NCBI GenBank assembly: GCA_020725025.1
Contig: DYFV01000007.1
Span: 1 to 64,000 of the forward strand
Length of the DNA: 64,000 nt
Source: Azoarcus sp.
Lineage (GTDB): Bacteria; Pseudomonadota; Gammaproteobacteria; Burkholderiales; Rhodocyclaceae
Reading direction: 5' to 3'
The notes beneath the pieces were generated by a model. The model had not been told where the DNA came from and ran no database searches. It saw only the letters and a program-made list of their open reading frames with translations. A program made the position numbers and the translations under genes. Below are positions 15,998 through 25,026 of the stretch, piece after piece (positions within the stretch are counted from its first letter, which is position 1; each line of letters begins with the position of its first letter).

Positions 15998-17548
15998 ATG
16001 AAGCGCGATGCCGATCACCTGACGCTCTCCGGCGCGCTCGCGCGCATTCCACGGTTCGGCGAGGCGGGCGCGGTCGCTGCGGGGCTCATCGGCACCTTCG
16101 CTTGGGTGCTCGGATGGTACTGGCCGACTGCGGCGGAAGTCGGTCGTATCTGGTGGCGTACGGAGACCTTCGCCCATGGGCTCCTGGTGCTGCCGCTCTT
16201 CGCCTGGCTGGTCTGGCGCAAGCGCGACGCACTTGTCGGTCTGACGCCCCGACCCGTCCCCGTTCTCGCCCTGCCGCTAGCGCTCGCGGGCTTCGCCTGG
16301 CTGCTGGGCGGGCTGGTCAGCGTGGCCGCCCTCACCCATATCGCCTTGGGGGCAATCCTGGTGATCGGCTCGGTGGCGGTGCTCGGCTGGCGCATCGCGC
16401 GGGAGCTCGCCTTTCCCCTCGGCTTCCTGCTCTTCGGGATCCCCGTCGGCGAGTTCCTGCTGCCCGTCCTGATGATCTATACCGCGGAGTTCACCGTGGG
16501 TGCGCTGCGCTTGTCGGGCGTGCCGGTCTACCAGGAGGGCCTGCACTTCGTCGTGCCCAACGGGCGCTGGTCGGTGGTCGAGGCCTGCAGCGGCATCCGC
16601 TACCTGATCGCTTCGCTCATGGTCGGCACCCTCTACGCCTATCTCCACTATCGGAGCCTGAAGCGGCGGCTGCTATTCGTCGGCGTGGCGATCGCGGTCC
16701 CGATCGTGGCCAACTGGGTGCGCGCCTACATGATCGTGATGCTCGGCTACCTCTCGGACAACCGAATCGCGGCAGGTGTCGATCACCTCATCTACGGCTG
16801 GCTCTTCTTCGGCGTGGTGATTCTCGCCATGTTCTGGATCGGGTCGCGCTGGCGCGAGGATCATCTTCCCGCGAGCGCGCGAGTGGCAGTGTCCGTCCCC
16901 TCGGGGGCACGGCGTGGCTGGCTCGGGGTGTTGCCGCTTGCCGCCGTCACCGCGCTTTTTCCCCCGATGCTCGCCCACTTGCACCAACCGGTGGAGCCGT
17001 TCGCGGTGACGCTGGCCGCCCCCGCGCCCGCGCCCGGGTGGACGATGGTGAACGAGGATCTCGCCGGCTTCAGGCCCCATTACCGCGGCCATCGCGGCGA
17101 GCTCTATCAGGTCTATCGCCGCGGCGACGGCAGGACGGTGGCTCTGTACGTCGCCTACTACGCCAAGCAGGGCCCCGGGGCCGAACTGGTGATGTGGGGC
17201 AACGACCTGGTCGAAGGCGAGGACCTGCGCTGGATCCGCGTGGGCGGTGGCAGCGAGGAACTCGCCGTCGGCGAGGTGCGCCGCGCGGTCGTGAGCGACC
17301 ATCTGCGCCGGCTCGCCATCTGGCACTGGTACTGGGCCGACGGCCGCGTGATGACCAGCGACTACCTGGCGAAGGCGCTGCTCGCGCGCGACCGGCTCAC
17401 CGGGCAGCACGACGATTCCGCCTTCGTGGCGGTGATCGCGCCCATCGAGGAGCGGCCGGAGGAGGCGCGCGCGCTGGTCGCGGATTTCGTGCGCGAGCAC
17501 ATGGGCGGCATCGGAGCGATGCTCGCCGGCGCGGAGGCGGGACGATGA
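15998..17548 (+). CDS. xrtA: Exosortase A fused to EpsI-type domain
   Basis: 516 residues. The first 285 form an eight-helix membrane protein with the exosortase triad: Cys197 in VVEACSGIRY, Arg242 in NWVRAYMIV and His263 in GVDHLIYGW. From about 310 to the end an extracytoplasmic EpsI (DUF3485) domain follows a further membrane segment. In many genomes epsI is a separate gene; in others, as here, it is fused. Exosortase A recognises and cleaves the PEP-CTERM sorting signal, usually with attachment to the surface polysaccharide. No PEP-CTERM protein is encoded in the window. The gene ends on the start of the next glycosyltransferase (ATGA). Confidence 0.95.
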   Translation: MKRDADHLTLSGALARIPRFGEAGAVAAGLIGTFAWVLGWYWPTAAEVGRIWWRTETFAHGLLVLPLFAWLVWRKRDALVGLTPRPVPVLALPLALAGFAWLLGGLVSVAALTHIALGAILVIGSVAVLGWRIARELAFPLGFLLFGIPVGEFLLPVLMIYTAEFTVGALRLSGVPVYQEGLHFVVPNGRWSVVEACSGIRYLIASLMVGTLYAYLHYRSLKRRLLFVGVAIAVPIVANWVRAYMIVMLGYLSDNRIAAGVDHLIYGWLFFGVVILAMFWIGSRWREDHLPASARVAVSVPSGARRGWLGVLPLAAVTALFPPMLAHLHQPVEPFAVTLAAPAPAPGWTMVNEDLAGFRPHYRGHRGELYQVYRRGDGRTVALYVAYYAKQGPGAELVMWGNDLVEGEDLRWIRVGGGSEELAVGEVRRAVVSDHLRRLAIWHWYWADGRVMTSDYLAKALLARDRLTGQHDDSAFVAVIAPIEERPEEARALVADFVREHMGGIGAMLAGAEAGR

Positions 17549-18717
17549 CCGACTCGCGACCGCTCGTGATGCACGTGGTCTACAGCTTCCGCGTCGGCGG
17601 GCTGGAGAACGGCGTCGCCAACCTCATCAACCGCCTGCCGGCGGCCCGCTTCCGCCATGCAGTGGTGGCGCTCACCGACTGCTCGAGCGAGTTTTGCGAA
17701 CGGGTGCGGCGCAAGGACGTGGAGTTCGTGTCGCTGCACAAACCGCCCGGGCACGCGCTGCGGCTCTATCCCACGCTGCACAGGCTGTTCCGCGAGTGGC
17801 GGCCGGCCATCGTCCACACCCGCAACCTGGCGGCGCTCGAAGCGGCGGTGCCGGCGTGGACCGCCGGCGTGCCGGTGCGCATCCACGGCGAGCACGGCTG
17901 GGACATGGCCGACCCCGACGGCACGCGGCGCCGCTTCCGCCTGATGCGCCGACTCTATCGGCCCTTCGTGACCCATTACGTGGCGCTGTCGGCGCATCTT
18001 CAGTCCTATCTCGAGAGGGGCGTCGGGGTGGCCCCGGCACGGGTGACGCGGCTCACCAACGGCGTGGACACCCAGCGCTTCCATCCCGCGGCCGACGGCT
18101 TGCGCGAGCCCCTGCCGGGTTCGCCCTTCAACGCCTCGGGCGTGCGGGTGATCGGTACCGTCGGCCGGCTGCAGGCGGTCAAGGACCAGGTGAACCTGGT
18201 GCGCGCGTTTGCGCTCCTGCGGCGTGAGACTCCGGCCGAGGCCCAGCGCCTGCGGCTCATCATCGTCGGGGATGGTCCGTTGCGGCCCGCCGTCGAGGCG
18301 GAGATCGCGCGGGCCGGGATCGGGGACCAGGTGTGGCTCGCCGGCGAGCGCAGCGACGTGCCGGCCATGCTGCGCGGCATGGACCTGTTCGTGCTGCCTT
18401 CGCGCGCCGAGGGAATCTCCAACACGGTGCTCGAGGCGATGGCGAGCGGCCTGCCGGTGGTCGCCACCGCCGTCGGCGGAAATCCCGAGCTGGTGGTGCC
18501 GGGCAGCACCGGGGCACTGGTACCGCCGGGCGACAGCCGGGCGCTCGCCGGTGCGATCGCGCCCTATGTGGTGGACGAGGCTCTGGCGCGTGCCCATGGC
18601 ATGGCCGGACGGCATATCGTGGAAAACCAGTACAGCATAGACGGGATGGTGGCGCGCTACGCGTCGCTTTACGATTCGTTGCTCAGTGCTTCGGGTCGGC
18701 CTCTGCTTGCAACCTGA
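17545..18717 (+). CDS. XrtA-associated glycosyltransferase, family 4
   Basis: 390 residues from ATG 17545 (the open frame extends far upstream only by chance). GT-B fold: the N-terminal acceptor domain has FRVGGLENGVANLI. The C-terminal donor domain has GTVGRLQAVKDQ and the EX7E-type segment EGISNTVLEAMASG. It matches the PEP-CTERM/EpsH1-associated glycosyltransferase that directly follows exosortase in these loci. It is cytoplasmic and adds a sugar to the lipid-linked repeat unit; donor and linkage cannot be read from sequence. Confidence 0.92.
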   Translation: MTDSRPLVMHVVYSFRVGGLENGVANLINRLPAARFRHAVVALTDCSSEFCERVRRKDVEFVSLHKPPGHALRLYPTLHRLFREWRPAIVHTRNLAALEAAVPAWTAGVPVRIHGEHGWDMADPDGTRRRFRLMRRLYRPFVTHYVALSAHLQSYLERGVGVAPARVTRLTNGVDTQRFHPAADGLREPLPGSPFNASGVRVIGTVGRLQAVKDQVNLVRAFALLRRETPAEAQRLRLIIVGDGPLRPAVEAEIARAGIGDQVWLAGERSDVPAMLRGMDLFVLPSRAEGISNTVLEAMASGLPVVATAVGGNPELVVPGSTGALVPPGDSRALAGAIAPYVVDEALARAHGMAGRHIVENQYSIDGMVARYASLYDSLLSASGRPLLAT

Positions 18718-18738
18718 AGAAAAGGACCAACACCCTTC

Positions 18739-20664
18739 ATGTGCGGTATCGCCGGACTGTTTCACACGCGCGACAAGCCTGAGTTCTCCCGCGACCTCGT
18801 CGAACGCATGAACGAGGTCCAGCATCATCGCGGGCCCGACGAAGGTGGGCTGCACCTCGAGCCCGGGGTGGCGCTCGCCCACCGGCGCCTGTCCATCATC
18901 GACCTGTCCACCGGCCAGCAGCCGCTCTTCAACGAGGACGGCGCGGTCGCTGTCGTGTTCAACGGCGAGATCTACAACTACCGCGAGCTCGTTCCCGAGC
19001 TCGAAGCCTGCGGGCACCGCTTCCACACGAAGAGCGACACCGAGGTCATCGTGCACGCCTGGGAAGAGTGGGGCGAGGCCTGCGTCGAGCGCTTCCGCGG
19101 CATGTTCGCCTTCGCCCTGTGGGACCGCCATCGCGACACGCTCTTCCTCGCACGCGACCGTCTCGGCGTGAAGCCGCTGTTTTACGCGCTGCTGCCCGAC
19201 GGGACGCTTGCCTTCGGCTCCGAGCTCAAGGTGCTGATGCAGCATCCGCAGCTCGACCGGCGCATCGACCCGTGCGCGGTGGAGGAGTATTTCGCGCTCG
19301 GCTACGTGGCCGAGCCGCGCACCATCTTCCTCGGCGCGAGGAAGCTGCCTCCGGCGAGCACCCTGGTGGTGCGCAGGGGCGAGCCGGTGCCCGAGCCGAG
19401 GGCGTACTGGGACGTGCGCTTCACCCTCGACAACCCGATGACGCTCGCCGACGCGAGCGCCGAGCTGGTCGAGCGGCTGCGCGAGTCGGTGCGCCTGCGC
19501 ATGATCTCCGAGGTGCCGCTGGGCGCCTTCCTCTCCGGCGGCGTGGATTCCAGCGCGGTGGTGGCCGCCATGGCGCAGGTCTCGGCCGAGCCGGTGAACA
19601 CCTGCGCCATCGCCTTCGACGACGCCGCCTTCGACGAATCGGCCTTCGCCCGCCAGGTGGCCGATCGCTACCGCACCCGCCATCGCGTGGAGACGGTGCA
19701 GTCGGACGACTTCGACCTCATCGATACCCTCGCCGCGCTCTACGACGAGCCCTATGCCGACAGCTCGGCGATCCCGACCTACCGCGTCTGCCAGCTCGCG
19801 AGGAAGCACGTGACCGTGGCGCTCTCCGGCGACGGCGGCGACGAGAGCTTCGCCGGCTACCGCCGCTACCGGCTGCATCTGATGGAGGAGAAGCTGCGCG
19901 CCAGTCTGCCTCTCGGGGTGCGCCGGCCGATGTTCGGCATGCTCGGGCGCCTCTACCCCAAGGCCGACTGGGCGCCGCGGGTGCTGCGCGCCAAGACCAC
20001 TTTCCAGGCGCTCGCCCGCGACTCGGTGCAGGCCTACTTCCACTCGGTGTCCATCCTGCGCGACGACCAGCGCCGGCACCTGTTCTCGAGCGCCTTCCGG
20101 GCGCGGCTCGGCGGCTACGGGGCGCTCGAGGTATTCCGCCGCCACGCCGCGGCGGCCGGCACCGACGACCCGCTGGCGCTCGTTCAGTACCTCGACCTCA
20201 AGACCTACCTCGTGGGCGACATCAACACCAAGGTCGACCGCGCGAGCATGGCCCATTCGCTGGAGGTGCGCGAGCCGCTCATGGACCATCCGCTGGTGGA
20301 GTGGCTCGCCTCGCTCTCCTCCGGACTCAAGGTGAAGGGGCAGGAAGGCAAGTACCTCTTCAAGAAGGCGATGGAGCCGCACCTGCCGAACGAGGTGCTG
20401 TACCGGCCCAAGATGGGCTTCGCGGTGCCGCTCGCACGCTGGTTCCGCGGGCCGTTGCGGGAGCGGGTGCGCGAGGCCATGCTCGGCGACACCCTCGCCG
20501 CCACCGGACTCTTCAACGCCGAGGCGCTGCGCCATCTGGTCGACGCCCACCAGTCCGGCGCGCGCGACTACAGCGCGCCCTTGTGGACCATGCTGATGTT
20601 CGAGGCCTTCCTGCGTACCAGCGGGGCGGGCGCCGATGCGGCCACGAACCGGGGGGCGGCATGA
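18739..20664 (+). CDS. XrtA-system amidotransferase (asparagine synthase family, Cys2 present)
   Basis: 641 residues. The mature N terminus begins MCGIAGLF, so the nucleophilic Cys2 of the class II glutaminase is intact. HHRGPDEGG, NGEIYNYREL and the synthetase P-loop FLSGGVDSSAV follow, as does LSGDGGDESFAGY in the ATP site. The family is standard in exosortase A loci. By analogy with WbpS-type enzymes that amidate uronic acids, it may convert a uronic acid carboxyl of the polymer to an amide with glutamine as nitrogen donor. True asparagine synthesis cannot be excluded. Confidence 0.93.
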   Translation: MCGIAGLFHTRDKPEFSRDLVERMNEVQHHRGPDEGGLHLEPGVALAHRRLSIIDLSTGQQPLFNEDGAVAVVFNGEIYNYRELVPELEACGHRFHTKSDTEVIVHAWEEWGEACVERFRGMFAFALWDRHRDTLFLARDRLGVKPLFYALLPDGTLAFGSELKVLMQHPQLDRRIDPCAVEEYFALGYVAEPRTIFLGARKLPPASTLVVRRGEPVPEPRAYWDVRFTLDNPMTLADASAELVERLRESVRLRMISEVPLGAFLSGGVDSSAVVAAMAQVSAEPVNTCAIAFDDAAFDESAFARQVADRYRTRHRVETVQSDDFDLIDTLAALYDEPYADSSAIPTYRVCQLARKHVTVALSGDGGDESFAGYRRYRLHLMEEKLRASLPLGVRRPMFGMLGRLYPKADWAPRVLRAKTTFQALARDSVQAYFHSVSILRDDQRRHLFSSAFRARLGGYGALEVFRRHAAAAGTDDPLALVQYLDLKTYLVGDINTKVDRASMAHSLEVREPLMDHPLVEWLASLSSGLKVKGQEGKYLFKKAMEPHLPNEVLYRPKMGFAVPLARWFRGPLRERVREAMLGDTLAATGLFNAEALRHLVDAHQSGARDYSAPLWTMLMFEAFLRTSGAGADAATNRGAA

Positions 20665-21878
20665 CGCTCTCCATCCTGCACGTACTCGACCACTCGGCGC
20701 CGCTGCACAGCGGCTACGCCTTCCGCACGCTCGCCATTCTGCGCGAGCAGCGCGCGCGGGGCTGGCACACCGTCCATCTCACCACGCCCAAGCAGGGCGC
20801 CGGTCCCGGCGGCGAGGAGGAGGTGGACGGCTGGCGCTTTCACCGTACGGCCAGCCGCCCCGGCATCGGCCTCGTCGCCCAGATGCACGCCACCGCGCGC
20901 CGGCTCGACGAGCTGGTGCGCACGCTGCGCCCCGACCTCCTGCACGCCCACTCGCCGGTGCTGAACGCCCTGCCGGCGCTGTGGGTAGGGCGGCGCCACG
21001 GCCTGCCGGTGGTCTACGAGATGCGCGCCTCCTGGGAGGACGCCGCGGTCGACCATGGCACCACCACCGAGGGGAGTCCGCGCTACCGCCTCTCTCGCGC
21101 CCTGGAGAGCTTCGCCCTCAAGCGCGCCGACGCGGTCACCACCATCTGCGAGGGGCTGCGCGGCGACATCGCGGTGCGCGGCATCCCCGAGGAGCGCATC
21201 ACCGTGATCCCCAACGCGGTGGACGTCGCGTCCTTCCGCTTCGGCGAGGAAGCGGATCCGGCGCTAGCCCGCAAGCTGGGCCTCGATGGGGCCACGGTGA
21301 TCGGCTTCGCCGGTTCCTTCTACGGCTACGAAGGCCTCGACCTGCTGGTCGATGCGCTCCCGCGGCTGCTGCCCCGCCACCCGGATCTCAAGCTGCTGCT
21401 GGTGGGGGGCGGCCCCCAGGAGGCGCGGCTCAAGGCGCAGGTGGCCGCGGCCGGGCTGGACTCGCGGGTGGTGTTCGCCGGACGCGTGCCCCACGCCGAA
21501 GTCCAGCGCTACTACGCGCTCATCGACGTGCTCGCCTATCCGCGCACCCCGATCCGGCTCACCGAGCTGGTGACGCCCCTGAAACCCCTCGAGGCCATGG
21601 CGCAGGGACGGATCTTCGTCGCCTCCGACGTGGGTGGGCATCGTGAGCTGGTACGTCACGGCGACACGGGTTTCCTGTTCCGTGCCGGCGACGTGGGGGC
21701 CCTGGCGGACACCCTCCACGAGGTGCTCGCCGGGCGCGAGGCATGGCCGGAGCTTCGAGCCCGCGCCCGCCGCTTCGTCGAGCTGGAGCGTACCTGGGCG
21801 AAGAGCGTGGCCCGCTACGACGAGGTCTATCGCCGGGCGCTCGCCCGCGACGGCCGCGTCCAGGCGGCCAAGGCCTGA
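20661..21878 (+). CDS. Exosortase A-associated glycosyltransferase, family 4
   Basis: 405 residues from ATG 20661, overlapping the amidotransferase stop (ATGA). GT-B: VLDHSAPLHSGYAFRT at the N terminus is characteristic of the exosortase-associated subfamily. In the donor domain, FAGSFYGYEGLDLLV, LLLVGGGPQEARLKAQ and LKPLEAMAQGRIFVASDVGG are visible. It probably transfers one sugar during repeat-unit assembly at the cytoplasmic face of the membrane. It sits between two amidotransferase genes, which suggests the sugars it handles or their neighbours are amidated. Confidence 0.92.
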   Translation: MTLSILHVLDHSAPLHSGYAFRTLAILREQRARGWHTVHLTTPKQGAGPGGEEEVDGWRFHRTASRPGIGLVAQMHATARRLDELVRTLRPDLLHAHSPVLNALPALWVGRRHGLPVVYEMRASWEDAAVDHGTTTEGSPRYRLSRALESFALKRADAVTTICEGLRGDIAVRGIPEERITVIPNAVDVASFRFGEEADPALARKLGLDGATVIGFAGSFYGYEGLDLLVDALPRLLPRHPDLKLLLVGGGPQEARLKAQVAAAGLDSRVVFAGRVPHAEVQRYYALIDVLAYPRTPIRLTELVTPLKPLEAMAQGRIFVASDVGGHRELVRHGDTGFLFRAGDVGALADTLHEVLAGREAWPELRARARRFVELERTWAKSVARYDEVYRRALARDGRVQAAKA

Positions 21879-21889
21879 GGGCGCGCGCC

Positions 21890-23815
21890 ATGTGCGGCAT
21901 TCACGGGATCCTGCGCTTCGACGGCCGGCCGGTCGATCCGGCCGAGCTCGATGCCATGGGGCAGGTGACCCGCCACCGCGGACCGGACGACGCCGGTGCC
22001 CACGTGGACGGCGCCTGCGGCATCGCCATGCGGCGGCTGTCCATCATCGACCTCGCCGGCGGCCATCAGCCCATCTCCAGCGCCGACGACACCCTGTGGC
22101 TGGTGTGCAACGGGGAGATCTACAACTTCCGCGAGCTGCGCGCCGAGCTCGAGGGGCGCGGCTACCGCTTCAAGACCCACTCGGATAGCGAGGTCTTGCT
22201 GCATCTCTACGACGCTCACGGCGACGAGTTCGTGCATCGCGTGAATGGCATGTTCGACTTCGCCCTATGGGACGCCCGCCGGCGCCGGCTGGTGATCGGC
22301 CGCGACCGGCTGGGTGTGAAGCCGCTCTACGTGTACCAGGACGCCAACCGGATCGCCTTCGCCACCGAGGCCAAGGCGCTGCTCGCGCTGCCCGGCGTGA
22401 CTGCCGAGCTCGACCCGGCGGCGCTGCCGGGCTACCTGCAGCTGGGCTACGTCGCCGCGCCGCAGAGCCTGTTCAAGGGTGTCCGCAAGCTGCCGCCCGC
22501 GACGCTGCTCGCGGTGGAGGACGGCGAGGTCCGCGAGTGGCGCTACTGGCGCATGCCCTCCCACGTGCGCCAGGGCGTGTCCGAGCGCGACTGGGTGGCG
22601 CGGGTGCGCAGCCAGCTCGAGGAGTCGGTGCGGATGCAGATGGTGAGCGACGTGCCGATCGGCGCCTTCCTCTCCGGCGGTGTCGACTCGAGCGCCGTCG
22701 TGGCCTTCATGGTGCGCCACGCGGAGCAGCCGGTGCGCACCTACGCCATCGGCTTCGACGGGGGCGAGGCCGAGCGGCTCTACAACGAGCTGCCCTACGC
22801 CCGTCGGGTGGCCGAGCTCTTCGGCACCGAGCACCACGAGATCGTGGTGCGGCCCGACGTGGTCGGCCTGCTGCCGCGGCTGGTGTGGCACCTGGACGAG
22901 CCGCTCGCCGATACCGCCTTCATCACCACCTGGCTGGTGTCCGAGTTCGCCCGGCGCGACGTGAAGGTGATCCTCTCCGGGGTGGGGGGGGACGAGCTCT
23001 TCGGCGGCTATCGGCGCTACCTGGGCAGCCACTACGCCGGTCGTTTCGCGCGGCTGCCCGCCTGGTCGCGCCGCCTGGCGATGCGCGCCGCGGATTTCCT
23101 GCCGAGCGACCGCCATTCCGGGGTGCTCAACGCGCTGCGGCTCGCCAAGGGCTTCCTCGCCACCGCGGAGCTTTCCCCGGACGCGCGCTACCGCAGCTAC
23201 CTCGGGGTCCTCGAGCCGGAGCTTGTCGACGAGCTGCTGCTGGCCATGCCCGCGGATGCCCACGATCCGCTCGACGCGGCCTTCGCCGCCGCCGGGCGCG
23301 GCGACGAGCTCAACCGCATGCTCGCGGTGGATGCCGAGACGCAGCTGCCCGACGACCTGCTGCTGCTCACCGACAAGATGAGCATGGCGGTATCGCTGGA
23401 GTGCCGCGTGCCCTTCCTCGACCACGTGCTCGTGGAGCTCGCCGCGGAAATCCCCGCCGAGGCCAAGCTCCCGGGGGGGCGCCTGAAGCACCTCCTCAAG
23501 GCCGCGCTCGCCGACGTGCTGCCCGCCGACATCCTGGAGCGCGGCAAGCGCGGCTTCGGTACGCCCATGGGGGCGTGGCTCAAGCGCGAGCTCGCCCCCG
23601 TGATGCGCGAACTGCTCGCGCCGGCGCAGGTGCGCGCGCGCGGCCTGTTCCGTCCCGAGGCGGTGGCGCGCCTCATCGAGGCCCATGGCGCCAACCGGGT
23701 CGACGCCACCGACGCGCTGATCGCGCTCATCAACCTCGAGGTGTGGAGCCGCATCCACCTCGACCGGCGTTCCCCCGACGACGTCGCGGCCGAGCTCAAG
23801 AGTCACGTCGCATGA
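21890..23815 (+). CDS. asnB: Asparagine synthase (glutamine-hydrolysing) type amidotransferase
   Basis: 641 residues from ATG 21890, starting MCGIHGIL with the catalytic Cys2 intact. RHRGPDDAG, NGEIYNFREL, FLSGGVDSSAV and ILSGVGGDELFGGY mark a complete glutaminase and ATP-dependent synthetase. It is a paralogue of the gene at 18739 but clearly divergent from it. Genes named asnB in polysaccharide clusters of floc-forming betaproteobacteria occupy this position. The substrate may be a uronic acid or aspartate; the sequence cannot decide. It overlaps the next glycosyltransferase by ATGA. Confidence 0.92.
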   Translation: MCGIHGILRFDGRPVDPAELDAMGQVTRHRGPDDAGAHVDGACGIAMRRLSIIDLAGGHQPISSADDTLWLVCNGEIYNFRELRAELEGRGYRFKTHSDSEVLLHLYDAHGDEFVHRVNGMFDFALWDARRRRLVIGRDRLGVKPLYVYQDANRIAFATEAKALLALPGVTAELDPAALPGYLQLGYVAAPQSLFKGVRKLPPATLLAVEDGEVREWRYWRMPSHVRQGVSERDWVARVRSQLEESVRMQMVSDVPIGAFLSGGVDSSAVVAFMVRHAEQPVRTYAIGFDGGEAERLYNELPYARRVAELFGTEHHEIVVRPDVVGLLPRLVWHLDEPLADTAFITTWLVSEFARRDVKVILSGVGGDELFGGYRRYLGSHYAGRFARLPAWSRRLAMRAADFLPSDRHSGVLNALRLAKGFLATAELSPDARYRSYLGVLEPELVDELLLAMPADAHDPLDAAFAAAGRGDELNRMLAVDAETQLPDDLLLLTDKMSMAVSLECRVPFLDHVLVELAAEIPAEAKLPGGRLKHLLKAALADVLPADILERGKRGFGTPMGAWLKRELAPVMRELLAPAQVRARGLFRPEAVARLIEAHGANRVDATDALIALINLEVWSRIHLDRRSPDDVAAELKSHVA

Positions 23816-25026
23816 ACATCCTCTATCTCTGCCACCGCTTCCCGTTTCCGCCCAAGCGCGGGGGCAAGATCCGCCCCTTCAACATGATCCGCCACCTCTC
23901 CGCCCAGGGGCATGCGGTCACCGTGTGCTCGCTGGCGCGCTCCCGCGAGGAGGCGGAGGAGGGGCGCGGGCTCGCACCCCACTGTGAGCACTTCGAGATG
24001 GGCCTGGTGAGCGATCCGGTTCAGACTTTGCGCATGGTGGCGCGCCTGCCGATTCCCACCCCGTCCTCCATGGGCTATTTCTACTCGCCGGAGCTCGCCC
24101 GCCAGGTGGGCAAGCTCCTCGCAGAGAAGAAGTGGGATCTCATCTTCGTGCACTGCTCCTCGGTCGCGCAGTACGTGGAGCACGTGAAGGGCGTACCCAA
24201 GGTGCTCGATTTCGGCGACATGGATTCGCAGAAGTGGCTGGAGTACGCCAACTACAAGCCCTTTCCCCTCTCCCTCGGCTACCGTCTGGAAGGGACCAAG
24301 ATGCTGGCCGCGGAGAAGCGGCTGGCCCGCCGCTTCGACCTGTGCACCGCCACCACCCGGGCCGAGTGGGAAACCCTCGAGAGCTACGGCACGGGGGTGG
24401 CCACCGACTGGTTCCCCAACGGGGTGGATGCCGAGTTCTTCAGCCCTGCCGATGCGCCCTACGACCCCGACACCATAAGCTTCATCGGGCGCATGGACTA
24501 TTACCCCAACCAGGAGTGCATGGCGCGCTTCTGCGACGAGACCTGGCCCTTGCTCAAGGCCCGCCGTCCCGGGATGAAGCTCCTCATCGTCGGCGCCGAT
24601 CCGTCGCCGGCGATGAAGAAGCTCGGTGAGCTGCCCGGCGTCACGGTGACGGGCTCGGTGCCCGACGTGCGGCCCTGGGTGCGCGCCTCGGCGCTGATGG
24701 TGGCGCCGCTCGCCATCGCGCGGGGTACCCAGAACAAGATCCTGGAGGCCATGGCGATGGGCGTGCCGGTGGTGACGAGCAGCGTCGCCGCAGGCGGCGT
24801 GGATGCGGAAGCCGAGGCGCACTTCCTGGTCGCCGACGGCCCGCAGGCCACCGCCGAGGCCATCCTGCGCGTCGTGGAGAACCCCGCCGAGCGGGAGCGC
24901 CTGGCCGCCGCGGGCCGTGCCCGCATGCTGAGCCACCACGCCTGGTCCCGCTCCATGCAGCGGCTCGACGGCATCATCGAGCGCTGCGTGTCATCCGTTC
25001 GCCAGCAGAAGGAAAACATTCAATGA
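23812..25026 (+). CDS. XrtA-associated sugar transferase, family 4
   Basis: 404 residues from ATG 23812. NILYLCHRFPFPPKRGGKIR at the N terminus is the hallmark of the PEP-CTERM/EpsH1 sugar transferase often called stp1. The donor-binding half has FIGRMDYYPNQE, VTGSVPDVRPWV, GTQNKILEAMAMGVPVV. It is cytoplasmic, adding a sugar to the repeat unit. It overlaps genes on both sides by four bases, so expression is tightly coupled with the dehydrogenase that follows. Confidence 0.93.
   Translation: MNILYLCHRFPFPPKRGGKIRPFNMIRHLSAQGHAVTVCSLARSREEAEEGRGLAPHCEHFEMGLVSDPVQTLRMVARLPIPTPSSMGYFYSPELARQVGKLLAEKKWDLIFVHCSSVAQYVEHVKGVPKVLDFGDMDSQKWLEYANYKPFPLSLGYRLEGTKMLAAEKRLARRFDLCTATTRAEWETLESYGTGVATDWFPNGVDAEFFSPADAPYDPDTISFIGRMDYYPNQECMARFCDETWPLLKARRPGMKLLIVGADPSPAMKKLGELPGVTVTGSVPDVRPWVRASALMVAPLAIARGTQNKILEAMAMGVPVVTSSVAAGGVDAEAEAHFLVADGPQATAEAILRVVENPAERERLAAAGRARMLSHHAWSRSMQRLDGIIERCVSSVRQQKENIQ

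Noticed and set aside
17362-20550. A 1062-codon open frame on the minus strand
   Set aside because: It lies opposite the exosortase end, a glycosyltransferase and an amidotransferase with clear motifs. Its composition (His/Arg/Gly/Ala-rich) is that of an antisense frame in high-GC codon-biased DNA.
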